A stretch of 64,000 bases of DNA from Bacteroidota bacterium (GCA_023417815.1 JAEZEI010000006.1:1-64000); one strand, 5' to 3'; shown: positions 17,531-26,464, counted from the first letter of the stretch. Notes: generated by a model from the letters alone, not told the origin. A program made the numbers and translations.

Positions 17531-17896
17531 TTAATTTCTTTCCTGCAAAAGATGCTTTGAGATCGCTTCCTTAAATACGTGCTTTGGCAATGCACCTGGT
17601 TGCATCATAGGGTCGGCATCGAGCGGAATGAACAAAAAGGTTGGAATGGACTGAATACCAAACATGGCAGACAGTTCCTGTTCTTTCTCTGTATCTACCT
17701 TAAAAAAATCGACTTTACCATCAAATTCTATGGCAAGTTCCTCCATAACCGGGGCTACCATCTTGCAGGGACCGCACCAATCTGCATAAAAATCGATTAT
17801 TGCCGGCCGGTCGCCCTGGAATTTCCATTCTGTGGCGTCCTCATAATTGAAAATTTCATCTTTGAATTGCTGAAGAGTTAACTGTTGCACTTGCAT
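17531..17896 (-). CDS. Thioredoxin
   Basis: The 121-residue cytosolic protein has the thioredoxin fold with active site WCGPCK, preceded by IDFYADW, and the cis-Pro loop SIPTFL. The N-terminal extension (about 20 residues, rich in Gln) and the sequence LDADPMMQPGALPKHVF near the end are typical of thioredoxin-like proteins of Bacteroidota. It precedes the metal ATPase; a possible promoter motif TAGGTTTG lies 31 bases upstream of its ATG. Confidence 0.9.
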   Translation of the reverse strand: MQVQQLTLQQFKDEIFNYEDATEWKFQGDRPAIIDFYADWCGPCKMVAPVMEELAIEFDGKVDFFKVDTEKEQELSAMFGIQSIPTFLFIPLDADPMMQPGALPKHVFKEAISKHLLQERN

Positions 17897-17927
17897 AGGA
17901 TCTTTTTTTCATCAGGAAATCAATAAT

Positions 17928-17935
17928 CAAACCTA
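17928..17935 (-). promoter_or_regulatory. Putative -7 element ahead of thioredoxin/metal ATPase
   Basis: The minus strand reads TAGGTTTG. A TTTG at 17951-17954 (minus strand) lies 15 bases upstream, shorter than the usual 17-23-base spacing. Confidence 0.4.
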
Positions 17936-18101
17936 AATGAATGGACCCGGCAAATAAATACCGATTTTTTACTCCCTCCCCTGGTTTTTTGAGTCCCTGA
18001 TTTTAAGTAAGCCAACTGCTGCAGATTGATCTTACAAGGTTCAAGTGGAAAAATTGACAATTAATATTACCTCAGAGGAGCCCCAATAGTTCCTGTATGC
18101 T

Positions 18102-18127
18102 TAAAAAGCCCCATAAGGGGCTTTTAT
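18102..18127 (-). terminator. Terminator downstream of tRNA-Ala
   Basis: A 9-base-pair stem (AAAAGCCCC / GGGGCTTTT) with loop TTAT on the minus strand lies 8 bases past the tRNA 3' end. It is T-flanked on both strands and could also act on plus-strand transcripts. Confidence 0.8.
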
Positions 18128-18134
18128 TTTTTTG

Positions 18135-18208
<74 letters not shown>

Positions 18209-18324
18209 AAAGAGGTCGCAATTTAGGGAATTTTCAAATTCCCCCCATTCGGATGTTGAAGTCTTTTTGCATATCCTTCACATGGGTTATGACAGAAATC
18301 ATAGTATTCGGTTGTGTATAAAAG

Positions 18325-18332
18325 TACTTTTG
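18325..18332 (+). promoter_or_regulatory. Putative -7 element TACTTTTG ahead of the small exported protein
   Basis: TACTTTTG fits TAnnTTTG and ends 4 bases before the GTG start at 18337, implying a leaderless transcript if used. Confidence 0.4.
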
Positions 18333-18336
18333 TGCT

Positions 18337-18699
18337 GTGCGGTTTATAGCTATCATATTATTCTCAGTTGCATTAATGATGACACCATTGGCAGAGCTAC
18401 TGAAGGTGCCGGCATTAATTAGTCATTTTATTAAACACCAGGCAAATACAGGAATCAACTTACAGGAGTTTCTCACGGAACATTATAACCCTGACCATAA
18501 CGACCAGGATATTCCGGAGGACAACAATCTACCTTTTAAAAATGTAATCGTAGTGAGTATGGCTGCAACACTCCCGGTTCAATTTTCACTTCCTCCAGGT
18601 AATCATTATTACCATCGCAATATGAGTAATTATGAGGTTTTCTTTCCCAATGCCTTCAAGGCAGCACTGTTTCATCCTCCCCGCCCCCATCTCATTTAA
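18337..18699 (+). CDS. Small exported protein of unknown function
   Basis: The 120-residue frame starts at GTG and has an N-terminal hydrophobic segment (IAIILFSVALMMTPLAELL), then a His/Asp-rich region with the pattern LISHFIKHQ...LQEFLTEHYNPDHND, LPFKN and a C-terminal FHPPRP. Small proteins with a leucine-rich N-terminus, a SHFxxH and a DFLxxHY-like motif followed by LPFK often accompany metal-efflux loci in Bacteroidota, recalled from memory and not checked. Three small envelope genes follow in line. The start could be disputed, but later Met codons would destroy the signal segment. Confidence 0.65.
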   Translation: MRFIAIILFSVALMMTPLAELLKVPALISHFIKHQANTGINLQEFLTEHYNPDHNDQDIPEDNNLPFKNVIVVSMAATLPVQFSLPPGNHYYHRNMSNYEVFFPNAFKAALFHPPRPHLI

Positions 18700-18735
18700 A
18701 CAGGGAATTTAATTACTTATTCAAATTTACATTTT

Positions 18736-19218
18736 ATGAACAGTGTACAATTACACCTGGCATTAACACATGTGCCGGTGATTCTGACCCTTACAGCACT
18801 GGTAATGATGCTGACAGGCCTGATCAGAAAGCAACAATCAACTTTAAAAATCGCCAATATAATTCTGGTAATAGCAGCTTTAATAACAATACCTGTATAC
18901 TTTTCCGGGGAAGGTGCAGAAGAGGTTGCTGAGAAAATAACAGGTGTTTCAGAAGGGGCAATTGAAGAGCATGAAGAGATCGCAAAATTCTCATTTCTTG
19001 GAGTACTTATTTCTGGTGTATTTGCACTTGCATCTCTTTTCTTTTCTATGGGGAAATGGGGCAAAGCAATACGGGTATTAACCCTGTTGTCGGGCCTCGT
19101 TGCATCCGGCCTTTTCATACAAACTGCCCACCTGGGTGGTACTATCAGGCATACAGAGCTTAACGGAAACTCCATTTCAGCAACCACCTCACCAGAAGAT
19201 GATTCAGATAACGATTAA
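18736..19218 (+). CDS. DUF2231-like four-helix membrane protein
   Basis: The 160-residue protein has four hydrophobic segments (about residues 10-28, 38-56, 88-105 and 112-130) and conserved His residues near the membrane: QLHLALTHVPV at the start and HLGGTIRH near the end. These fit DUF2231-type membrane proteins, which are suspected to bind heme or metals through such His. The tail is Asp/Ser-rich and soluble. It follows the small exported protein by 36 bases and precedes a lipoprotein by 12 bases, consistent with an operon. Confidence 0.75.
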   Translation: MNSVQLHLALTHVPVILTLTALVMMLTGLIRKQQSTLKIANIILVIAALITIPVYFSGEGAEEVAEKITGVSEGAIEEHEEIAKFSFLGVLISGVFALASLFFSMGKWGKAIRVLTLLSGLVASGLFIQTAHLGGTIRHTELNGNSISATTSPEDDSDND

Positions 19219-19230
19219 ACAATTAGTAAC

Positions 19231-19668
19231 ATGAAAAAACTAATCATTATTATTAGTATGGGATTCTTTGCATGTACCGGGAATAAAGATGCGCCGGCAG
19301 CCAGTAATACGGATACAAAACCTGATCATGAACATGAAGTAAGTGAACCAGTAAAAAATGATCCTGGCAAAAAATGGAAGGCTGATTCTTCCACGAGGGC
19401 CAATGTAGCTAACCTGGTAGCGATCCTGGAGAAATCGGAAGCAAGAGGAAATACATCTCATGCCCTACTTGCAGGGGAAATGCAGGCAGGACTGGATAAA
19501 CTGGTGAAGGAGTGCAGAATGAAAGGTCCGGATCATGATGCTTTGCATGTGTGGCTGGAAGATGTAATGGAGGAAGTAAAGGAACTTAAGCAAGGTAAAG
19601 ATGATTACCAGGAATCCTTTGCTGATCTCAGGAAAGAGGTTAATGAATTCTACGATGATTTCAACTAA
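19231..19668 (+). CDS. Small lipoprotein of unknown function
   Basis: The 145-residue protein has a lipoprotein signal (KLIIIISMGFFAC, lipidated Cys at about residue 15), a low-complexity Asp/Glu/His linker, then a helical domain (about 55-140) containing HALLAGEMQAGLDKL and HDALHVWLEDVMEEVKEL. It is the last gene of a three-gene set of envelope proteins and is followed by a terminator. No family was recognised. Confidence 0.75.
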   Translation: MKKLIIIISMGFFACTGNKDAPAASNTDTKPDHEHEVSEPVKNDPGKKWKADSSTRANVANLVAILEKSEARGNTSHALLAGEMQAGLDKLVKECRMKGPDHDALHVWLEDVMEEVKELKQGKDDYQESFADLRKEVNEFYDDFN

Positions 19669-19708
19669 TGCAGGTCTCAGATTATCTGAAATATTGCCAG
19701 AATCTTTT

Positions 19709-19731
19709 CAAAACCCCTTCAAGGGGTTTTG
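19709..19731. terminator. Terminator after the lipoprotein gene
   Basis: A 9-base-pair stem (CAAAACCCC / GGGGTTTTG) with a 5-base loop lies between the lipoprotein gene and the convergent DUF1648 gene and could serve both. Confidence 0.75.
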
Positions 19732-19804
19732 TCATTATGTGATGCATGAATTCTCCTGAAGCATAAAAAGTTTATGATCTTTTGTTTTGCGAAACAAGAG
19801 TATG

Positions 19805-20287
19805 TCAGTTCCGTATTGTCATCATTTTGAAAATATAATATCCTACAGGACCCAGGGTAAGTGCAAGCGCCAGGAAAAAAAACCAGGGATGCAAACCATC
19901 AGCATAGCCATAAACGACCATATACACACCACCAATGATAATCAGGAACAGAAGGTTTATACAGAGCAGTAATACCAGGAGCATTCGCTTGGAAAGCATA
20001 TAAAGCCTTTCTGCATTTACCTTTGTAACCACTACGGGATAATTAAGTTTGGAGGGTGTTTTTGCAAGCCATGTGAACAGGAAATATAATATGGTCGAAA
20101 TTATGGGGAATATCAGCAACATTGCAGGTGATCCCCAGGCGTCAGCCTCACCCCCGGCTGAAAAGTGAACAGGAATTGTTTCCGGAAAAACCATTGTTCC
20201 ATACACTGATACGACAATAACAACAAGGAGTAAGAAGGCAGATATCCTTTTCAATATCCAGTTCGCAGATCTTTCAGACGTATCCAT
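19805..20287 (-). CDS. DUF1648 membrane protein
   Basis: The 160-residue protein has four membrane segments (about 13-33, 57-76, 102-123 and 135-153) and, after the first, the DUF1648 signature FPETIPVHFSAGGEADAWGS. This domain occurs in SdpI-type immunity proteins and many uncharacterised membrane proteins. A terminator separates it from citrate synthase upstream. Confidence 0.85.
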   Translation of the reverse strand: MDTSERSANWILKRISAFLLLVVIVVSVYGTMVFPETIPVHFSAGGEADAWGSPAMLLIFPIISTILYFLFTWLAKTPSKLNYPVVVTKVNAERLYMLSKRMLLVLLLCINLLFLIIIGGVYMVVYGYADGLHPWFFFLALALTLGPVGYYIFKMMTIRN

Positions 20288-20320
20288 ACTGATAATTTTA
20301 TCAACTTAAAAACCATCCAC

Positions 20321-20348
20321 AAAAAAACGTTACAGGTTTTGTAACGTT
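20321..20348 (-). terminator. Terminator of the citrate synthase gene
   Basis: On the minus strand a perfect 9-base-pair stem AACGTTACA / TGTAACGTT with a 5-base loop is followed directly by a T run, in the gap between citrate synthase and DUF1648. Confidence 0.8.
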
Positions 20349-20399
20349 AAAGAAAGATATATGGATGAAATACATTCCTGGTAACAAAAAACTCAGCTT

Positions 20400-21725
20400 C
20401 TAGTCACCCCAAATCTCATCTTCACCTTTAATCCATTTCTTCACCAGGTCAGTTGTAATGGACTTAGGCCTTTCAAGCGGAAGTCCCAGGGCTCTGTCCC
20501 AGCACAAACTGGCCAATACCCCAAGAGCCCGGGAAACTCCGAACAACACCGTATAAAACTCATATTCCTTCATACCATAATGAACCAGCAATGCTCCGCT
20601 GTGTGCATCCACGTTAGGCCATGGGTTTTTGATCTTTGCGATAGATTGAAGGATGGGTGGAACCGCTTCATATATATTCCATACAGTTTGAACCAAAGGA
20701 TCATCTGCCATATGTTTTTTGCCGAAATCCATCTGTGCAGTAAACCTTGGGTCAGTCTTTCTCAGAACAGCATGGCCGTAACCCGGAACAACTTTTCCTT
20801 CACTTAAAGTTTTCCTTACATATTCCCCGATCTGTTCCTTGGTGGGCGCATCCGAGCCAATATGTTCGCGTAATTCAAATATCCATTTGATTACCTCCTG
20901 GTTTGCTAATCCGTGCAATGGACCTGCAAGACCATTCATTCCTGCAGCGAAACTTAAGTAAGGATCTGCCAATGCTGATCCAACCAGGTGCGTCGTATGC
21001 GCACTAACGTTACCTCCTTCATGATCAGCATGAATGGTCATGTATAAGCGCATCAGTTCCTTGAAACCTTCATCCTCATAACCCATCATATGCGCAAAGT
21101 TCCCTGCCCAGTCCAGAAGACCGTTCGGCTGAATATGATCTCCATTTTTATACTTTCTCCTGTAGATATACGCGGCAATACGCGGTAACCTGGCAATAAG
21201 ATCCATCGCATCATCGAATGTTGCTTCCCAATAATCTTTCTTGCTCATTCCCTTTGCATAACGCTTCGTGAATTCACTTTCCGTTTGAAGGCTCATTATC
21301 GCAACCACGAATTGCGTCATTGGATGCGCGCTGCATGGAAGTGCTTCGATAGTTGCAAATACATGGTTAGGCACATGGCTGCGACGCTGCCAAACACTGG
21401 TAAGATGCTGCACTTCCTCATCCGTCGGAAGGTCGCCTACAAGCATGAGGTAAAATAAGCCTTCGGGTAATGGTTCAGAACCACCCGGAGCCTTCGGCAA
21501 CTTACTTTGCAATTCAGGAATAGAATAACCCCTGAAACGAATACCTTCCTGGGCATCAAGAAGTGAAGTTTCGGTAACCAGGCCAGTCATCCCCCTCATT
21601 CCCTGGTAAACCTGGGAGAGGTTTACTTCACCGATCTTTTTTTCACCATGCTCTTTAAGGATGTCCTTTATTTCTGCACCAACACTGTCTGCCTTAGCCT
21701 TAAATCTTTCCTTGATAATACCCAT
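20400..21725 (-). CDS. Citrate synthase, mitochondrial/eukaryotic-type
   Basis: This 441-residue enzyme condenses acetyl-CoA and oxaloacetate to citrate in the TCA cycle. The three catalytic residues are in place: His271 (GPLHGLANQEV), His318 (VPGYGHAVLRKTDPR) and Asp373 (NPWPNVDAHSG). The long runs HADHEGGNVSAHTTHLVGSA, MNGLAGPLHGLANQE, GYGHAVLRKTDPR and FGVSRALGVLASL match the mitochondrial enzyme much more closely than the GltA type II enzyme of most bacteria, and it lacks the GltA N-terminal beta domain. There is no targeting peptide. It lies 133 bases after the LptF/G gene and has its own terminator. Confidence 0.93.
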   Translation of the reverse strand: MGIIKERFKAKADSVGAEIKDILKEHGEKKIGEVNLSQVYQGMRGMTGLVTETSLLDAQEGIRFRGYSIPELQSKLPKAPGGSEPLPEGLFYLMLVGDLPTDEEVQHLTSVWQRRSHVPNHVFATIEALPCSAHPMTQFVVAIMSLQTESEFTKRYAKGMSKKDYWEATFDDAMDLIARLPRIAAYIYRRKYKNGDHIQPNGLLDWAGNFAHMMGYEDEGFKELMRLYMTIHADHEGGNVSAHTTHLVGSALADPYLSFAAGMNGLAGPLHGLANQEVIKWIFELREHIGSDAPTKEQIGEYVRKTLSEGKVVPGYGHAVLRKTDPRFTAQMDFGKKHMADDPLVQTVWNIYEAVPPILQSIAKIKNPWPNVDAHSGALLVHYGMKEYEFYTVLFGVSRALGVLASLCWDRALGLPLERPKSITTDLVKKWIKGEDEIWGD

Positions 21726-21858
21726 GTTTCAGTTCTTTTTGAAAGTTGTATGAATACGGACTGATAACTACTGAAAGTAATGAAACTCAACGTGTAGAGT
21801 GAATTCAGTCGCTTAAAATTACGATGACCCCGTTGCTTAAACAAAAGTTTTGCAACCT

Positions 21859-22950
21859 TTATTTGGGAGCACGCCGGTAAAGGTAAATTGCGAGCAGACC
21901 AAAGAGTATATTGGGTGTCCAGGCCGCGAGCCATGGGGGGAAATCTCCCTTTGTTGCAAACACAACACTTAGCCTGCCGAATAATACATAGGTAACACTG
22001 ATCACCACACCTATCGCCAAATGTGCACCACTACCTCCTCTTACTTTCCTGCTGGCCAACACTGCACCAATGATCGTTAAGATTAATACTGATACCGGGA
22101 TGGCATCCCTGTTATATCGTTCAACCAGGAGAGAACTTAAATTTTCAGATCCCCTTAATCGTTCTCTTTGGATAAAATCATTCAAAACCGGTGTGGTCAT
22201 CTGGTCTTTCAGGTAATCATCCGTCCGCAACTGGGTTGGAGTGAAGTTTATGGCTTTAAGTAATACGGGAGAAAGTTTCACTTCCTCATTCCTGTCGTTT
22301 ATTTTTCTTTCAAGCGCATTATTAAGCTTCCACCTGCCAATGCTGTCTACCCAGCTAAAACTTGATGCCCGAAGGTTATATACCATGCGGTTATTCCTGA
22401 ATTCCTGGATGAACAGGTGGTTGCCGCTCTTTGTTATCGTGTCATAACCTTTTATACCTGCATATGAATTCGAATCTAGTCTGAAGTAAATATTTTGCTT
22501 GTAGGAAGAATTAGTGTTGGTGGAACTATTAACATCAATATAGGTCTTTTCAAAATCGCCCCACTTCCGGTTTGCGCGTGGAACCACCCACTGGTATCCC
22601 AGCCATAACAGTGCTCCCAGGATGATCCCGCCAACATAGTAAGGTCGCATAAACCTCCTGAAACTTATACCGCTGCTTAGAATGGCGATAATCTCTGATC
22701 TACCGGCCATTTTAGACGTGAAGAATATTACGGAAATAAAAGTAAAAAGAGGAAACAGCATAGCGTCTATACGTGGAATGAAGCCTGCATAATAATCCCG
22801 GATGATCTCCCATGCTGTTAGACCGGATTTTACGAAATCATCGGTCTTTTCACTGATGTCTACAACCACTACAATTGCCGTTAGAAGCAATACGGAAAAG
22901 AAAAAAGTGGAAAGGAATTTTCGTAATATGTAGAGGTCGATCTTTTTCAA
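21859..22950 (-). CDS. LptF/LptG family lipopolysaccharide export permease
   Basis: The 363-residue protein starts KKIDLYILRKFLSTFFFSVL, typical of LptF/G (YjgP/YjgQ). It has three N-terminal membrane segments, a periplasmic beta-jellyroll region (about 130-265) and three C-terminal membrane segments. With LptB and its partner it forms the ABC machine that extracts LPS from the inner membrane. Only one such gene is present here; Bacteroidota often encode the two copies apart. It begins 9 bases after the BaiN-like gene stop, so map-BaiN-LptF/G looks co-transcribed. Confidence 0.9.
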   Translation of the reverse strand: MKKIDLYILRKFLSTFFFSVLLLTAIVVVVDISEKTDDFVKSGLTAWEIIRDYYAGFIPRIDAMLFPLFTFISVIFFTSKMAGRSEIIAILSSGISFRRFMRPYYVGGIILGALLWLGYQWVVPRANRKWGDFEKTYIDVNSSTNTNSSYKQNIYFRLDSNSYAGIKGYDTITKSGNHLFIQEFRNNRMVYNLRASSFSWVDSIGRWKLNNALERKINDRNEEVKLSPVLLKAINFTPTQLRTDDYLKDQMTTPVLNDFIQRERLRGSENLSSLLVERYNRDAIPVSVLILTIIGAVLASRKVRGGSGAHLAIGVVISVTYVLFGRLSVVFATKGDFPPWLAAWTPNILFGLLAIYLYRRAPK

Positions 22951-22959
22951 AGAACAAAT

Positions 22960-24177
22960 CTATGAAACTATAGCCTTTGCAGCGATGTAGCCTGTTGTCC
23001 AGGCATTCTGAAAGTTATAGCCGCCCGTTATTCCATCTATATCCATGACTTCCCCGGCAAAATACAGCCCTGGAATCTTTTTACACTCCATGGTGGCCGG
23101 ATCAGTTTCATAAAGCGCAATTCCTCCTGCTGTTACAAATTCTTCCTTGAATGTGCTTTTCCCATTCACTTCATAAATATCCCCGGTAAGGATCCTGACC
23201 AGCCTGTTCTGTTGCTTTGCTGGAAGATCTGACCAACGGACACCTTCCCTGATCTCCGATTTTTCAAGAAAGTATTCCCAGAGCCTCGAAGCAAGACCGA
23301 AAGGGTTGCGGGAGGCGATCATTTTTGATGCCTGGGAATAACGCAGCTCCATAAATTTCTCGCGCAATGTATTTTCGTTATAACCCGGGAGCCAGTTTAT
23401 GGAAATGGAGAATTTATAGTTGCGTTTTGCGAGTTCCCTCGCTCCCCAGGCGGAGGCTTTTAAGACCGCAGGCCCACTGAAACCCCAGTGGGTAACCAGC
23501 AATGATCCGCTGGATGTAACAGAGGTTCCTGTTATCCTCACTTTCGCTTCAGGAACAGATACGCCCATTAACTTAACGATCTTATCATCCGGAACATTAA
23601 AAGTAAATAGAGAAGGTACAGGATCAATGATCTCAAGATCATTAAGGAATTCAAAACCTGCAAAACCCTTCTTTGTTATTCCACCTGTGGCAAGGCAGAT
23701 CTTTTCAGCGAATATCTCATCCCTGTCTGTTGAGAGGATCCATCTATCGCTGCGTGATATTTTCCGTACCGGGGAAAGGACCCTTGCATCAACATTGAAC
23801 TGTGAAGCCTCCGCAAGAAGACAATCTATTATGGTCTGCGAGTTATCGCTTTCTGGAAACATGCGGCCATCACTCTCGGTCTTTAGCTCTACACCTCTTT
23901 CCCTGAACCAGTTGATCGTGTCTGTTGTAAAAAAGGAATGAAAGGCCCTTTTCAGGAAAGTTCCTCCCCGGGGATAACGGGAAGACATTTCAGCCATACT
24001 AAAACATGCATGGGTTACATTGCACCTGCCTCCTCCGCTGATCCTGACCTTTGAAAGAAATTTCTGAGAGCGCTCAAGGATCACAACTTTGATCCCCGGT
24101 TTCATCCGCGCAGCGTTCACCGCGCAAAAGAATCCTGCGGCACCACCTCCAATCACTGCAAGATCGAATGTTTCCAT
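22960..24177 (-). CDS. BaiN/HI0933-family flavoprotein oxidoreductase
   Basis: The 405-residue cytosolic protein has an N-terminal FAD-binding Rossmann motif VIGGGAAGFFCAV, the family signature KVRISGGGRCNVTH (about 42-55), a middle domain (about 190-335) and a C-terminal FAD contact GEVMDIDGITGGYNFQNAWTTG. HI0933/BaiN proteins are FAD-dependent reductases of mostly unknown substrate. Its ATG overlaps the map stop by one base (TAATG), indicating translational coupling. Confidence 0.9.
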   Translation of the reverse strand: METFDLAVIGGGAAGFFCAVNAARMKPGIKVVILERSQKFLSKVRISGGGRCNVTHACFSMAEMSSRYPRGGTFLKRAFHSFFTTDTINWFRERGVELKTESDGRMFPESDNSQTIIDCLLAEASQFNVDARVLSPVRKISRSDRWILSTDRDEIFAEKICLATGGITKKGFAGFEFLNDLEIIDPVPSLFTFNVPDDKIVKLMGVSVPEAKVRITGTSVTSSGSLLVTHWGFSGPAVLKASAWGARELAKRNYKFSISINWLPGYNENTLREKFMELRYSQASKMIASRNPFGLASRLWEYFLEKSEIREGVRWSDLPAKQQNRLVRILTGDIYEVNGKSTFKEEFVTAGGIALYETDPATMECKKIPGLYFAGEVMDIDGITGGYNFQNAWTTGYIAAKAIVS

Positions 24178-24977
24178 TAATGACTCCAGGTAAGGTTTGG
24201 ATTTGCTTGCTCAGCTTTCTCTATTTCATCAAAGGAAGAAAGAATATCGGGACCGCCTGGAGTTATGCAAACATCATGTTCAAAATGTGCGGAAGGCTTT
24301 CCGTCCTTTGTCCTGATCGTCCATCCATCGTCATCATGAATTATATCTTTCGTTCCCATATTGATCATTGGCTCTATCGCAAGCACCATCCCAGGTTTAA
24401 GTTTAGCCCCTGTTCCTCTTTTGCCATAGTTGGGTACCTGTGGTTCTTCATGCATACTTCTGCCAAGGCCATGGCCAACCAGTTCCCGTACCACACCATA
24501 TCCATGTTTGCGTTCGGTATATTCCTGGATCGTAAATGCAATATCCCCGACCCTGTTCCCTGCGGTAGCCCTTGCTATCCCGGCGTACAGTGATTCCTTG
24601 GTTACTTTCAATAATTTCTTTACTTCCTCGCTTACCCCACCCAGGGCATACGTGTATGCACTGTCGCCGTGAAAGCCATTCATGTACGCACCAATATCCA
24701 GGGAGATCACATCCCCATCACGCAATTCACGTTCATCAGGAAAACCATGGACAACCATATCGTTCACCGAAATACAGGTTGCGTAAGGATATCCATTATA
24801 ATTTTTAAAAGAAGGTGTTGCCCCATTGTCCCTCAGGAATTCCTCTGCAAGATCATTCAGCTTAATGGTGGTAATTCCGGGCTTTATATAGGGGATGACA
24901 GCGGCATGAGTTGCCCCTACAAGCAGGCAGCTTTTCCGCATGATACTGATCTCTTCCGTGGATTTATAATGGATCAT
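24177..24977 (-). CDS. map: Type I methionine aminopeptidase
   Basis: Map removes the initiator Met from nascent proteins in the cytosol. All five metal ligands are present: Asp94 and Asp105 (SLDIG, HGDSAYTY), His169 (VGHGLGRSMHEEP), Glu202 (AIEPM) and Glu233 (HFEHDV); His77 (HGFPDE) is the active-site base. The 266-residue length is usual. It follows secY as in many bacteria, but a hairpin lies in the 67-base gap, and no infA, rpmJ or alpha-operon gene follows; instead the BaiN-like gene is coupled to it. Confidence 0.95.
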   Translation of the reverse strand: MIHYKSTEEISIMRKSCLLVGATHAAVIPYIKPGITTIKLNDLAEEFLRDNGATPSFKNYNGYPYATCISVNDMVVHGFPDERELRDGDVISLDIGAYMNGFHGDSAYTYALGGVSEEVKKLLKVTKESLYAGIARATAGNRVGDIAFTIQEYTERKHGYGVVRELVGHGLGRSMHEEPQVPNYGKRGTGAKLKPGMVLAIEPMINMGTKDIIHDDDGWTIRTKDGKPSAHFEHDVCITPGGPDILSSFDEIEKAEQANPNLTWSH

Positions 24978-24995
24978 TATTTCTGTTTAAACGAA

Positions 24996-25018
24996 GCCCC
25001 AACGATAAACGTCGGGGC
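24996..25018 (-). terminator. Hairpin between secY and map
   Basis: On the minus strand a 9-base-pair stem GCCCCGACG / CGTTGGGGC with one G-U pair and loop TTTAT is followed by TTCGTTTAAA, a weak T tract. It may partly terminate the ribosomal operon before map. Confidence 0.55.
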
Positions 25019-25044
25019 TTGCAAAAGTAATTTATGTTTTTGTT

Positions 25045-26385
25045 TTAGATACCGCCGATCGTTGCTGTCTGGCGCCCCTGCAACCTTCCGCTGCTCATTA
25101 AACCGTCGTACTGGCGCATCAGCAACTGGGTTTCGATCTGCTGAAGGGTATCCAGGACAACACCTACCATGATAAGCAGGGAAGTTCCGCCGAAGAATGT
25201 TGCAAAATTCTGCTGCATTCCAAAGGCCAGTTCAACCAGGCCGGGAAGGATACCAACGATCGCCAGTAGTATCGCTCCCGGAAGAGTGATACGGTCCATG
25301 ATGGTTCCAATATAATCCGCCGTTGGCTGACCAGGTTTTACCCCGGGAATGAAACCGTTATTGCGTTTCAGTTCATCAGCCATTTGTTTTGGGTTGAAGA
25401 TAAGAGCAGTATAAAGGAAAGTAAAGGCGATAACACACACACCATATACGATCATATATACTCCATTGGTATGATCAGTGAAATACCGGGCCCAACCCCC
25501 ACCTTCAAAACCAGAGAAAATGGTTGGAAGGAACAGGATTGCCTGCGCGAAGATGATCGGCATTACACCTGCTGCATTCACTTTCAATGGAAGGAAATTC
25601 CTTGCTCCACCCAGTTGCCTGTTACCAACGATCTGTTTTGCATAGTTCACAGGAACCTTTCTTGTGCCCTGAACCAGCATGATCAGTCCCATGATAACCG
25701 CGATCAGGAATACGATCTCAACAAGCAGGATCAGTAAACCACCTGCACCATTACCCGCAAGCCTTGCACTCCACTCTTCCATAAAAGATTGAGGAAGGCG
25801 TGCGATGATACCCACCATGATGATAAGTGATGTACCGTTACCAAGACCTTTATCAGTGATCTTCTCACCCAGCCACATTACGAATAATGTACCTACAGTA
25901 AGGAGAACTATAGTTGATATCCAGAAGAAGTTGCCATAGGCCGGAATGATCGCTGCAGCATTACCCGGACTTTTAAGGTAACCGATATATGCTGCTGCCT
26001 GGAATACGGTAACTATAACAGTGAGGTAACGTGTCCATTGGTTGATCTTCTTTCTTCCGCTTTCACCTTCCTTCTGGATCTTCGCCATTTGAGGTACAAG
26101 GATGGTTACAAGCTGCATAAAGATCGAAGCGGAGATATAAGGCATGATACCTAATGCAAAGATGGAGGCCTTGGAGAAGGCACCACCAACGAAAGCATCA
26201 AGCAGCCCCAGCATTCCTGACTGAGTGTTTGCATTCAGGTTCTGAAGCTGGTTAGGATCGATACCGGGCAATACGATGAACGAACCCAGCCTGTAAATAA
26301 AAAGAAGAGTGAGTGTAAATATTATTTTCTTCCGCAGTTCCTCGATACTCCAGATATTCTTAAGTGTTTTAAAAAACTTCTTCAC
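25045..26385 (-). CDS. secY: Preprotein translocase subunit SecY
   Basis: SecY is the channel of the Sec translocon in the inner membrane. The 446-residue protein starts KKFFKTLKNIWSIEELRKKI and shows ten membrane segments with family motifs RLGSFIVLPGIDP (helix 1 and plug), LGIMPYISASIFMQL (helix 2), GNGTSLIIMVGI and IVGNRQLGGARNFLPLKVNAAGVMPIIF (positions split here by normal family spacing). It ends the spc block, 79 bases downstream of rplO with a hairpin in between. Confidence 0.96.
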   Translation of the reverse strand: MKKFFKTLKNIWSIEELRKKIIFTLTLLFIYRLGSFIVLPGIDPNQLQNLNANTQSGMLGLLDAFVGGAFSKASIFALGIMPYISASIFMQLVTILVPQMAKIQKEGESGRKKINQWTRYLTVIVTVFQAAAYIGYLKSPGNAAAIIPAYGNFFWISTIVLLTVGTLFVMWLGEKITDKGLGNGTSLIIMVGIIARLPQSFMEEWSARLAGNGAGGLLILLVEIVFLIAVIMGLIMLVQGTRKVPVNYAKQIVGNRQLGGARNFLPLKVNAAGVMPIIFAQAILFLPTIFSGFEGGGWARYFTDHTNGVYMIVYGVCVIAFTFLYTALIFNPKQMADELKRNNGFIPGVKPGQPTADYIGTIMDRITLPGAILLAIVGILPGLVELAFGMQQNFATFFGGTSLLIMVGVVLDTLQQIETQLLMRQYDGLMSSGRLQGRQTATIGGI

Positions 26386-26429
26386 AGAATTTAGTCGATT
26401 TAGTTGTTTTGGCGCTTAAAGTAAAAAGA

Positions 26430-26446
26430 CGCACCCGAAGGGTGCG
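26430..26446 (-). terminator. Hairpin with T tract between rplO and secY
   Basis: On the minus strand CGCACCC-TTC-GGGTGCG forms a 7-base-pair stem and is followed by TCTTTTTAC. Shape and tail are those of an intrinsic terminator or attenuator inside the operon, just before secY. Confidence 0.6.
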
Positions 26447-26464
26447 CCGGCAAATATCGGTTAT

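Noticed and set aside
20321..20348. Operator for the DUF1648 gene
   Set aside because: The inverted repeat is followed by a T run on the minus strand directly downstream of citrate synthase, which fits a terminator better.
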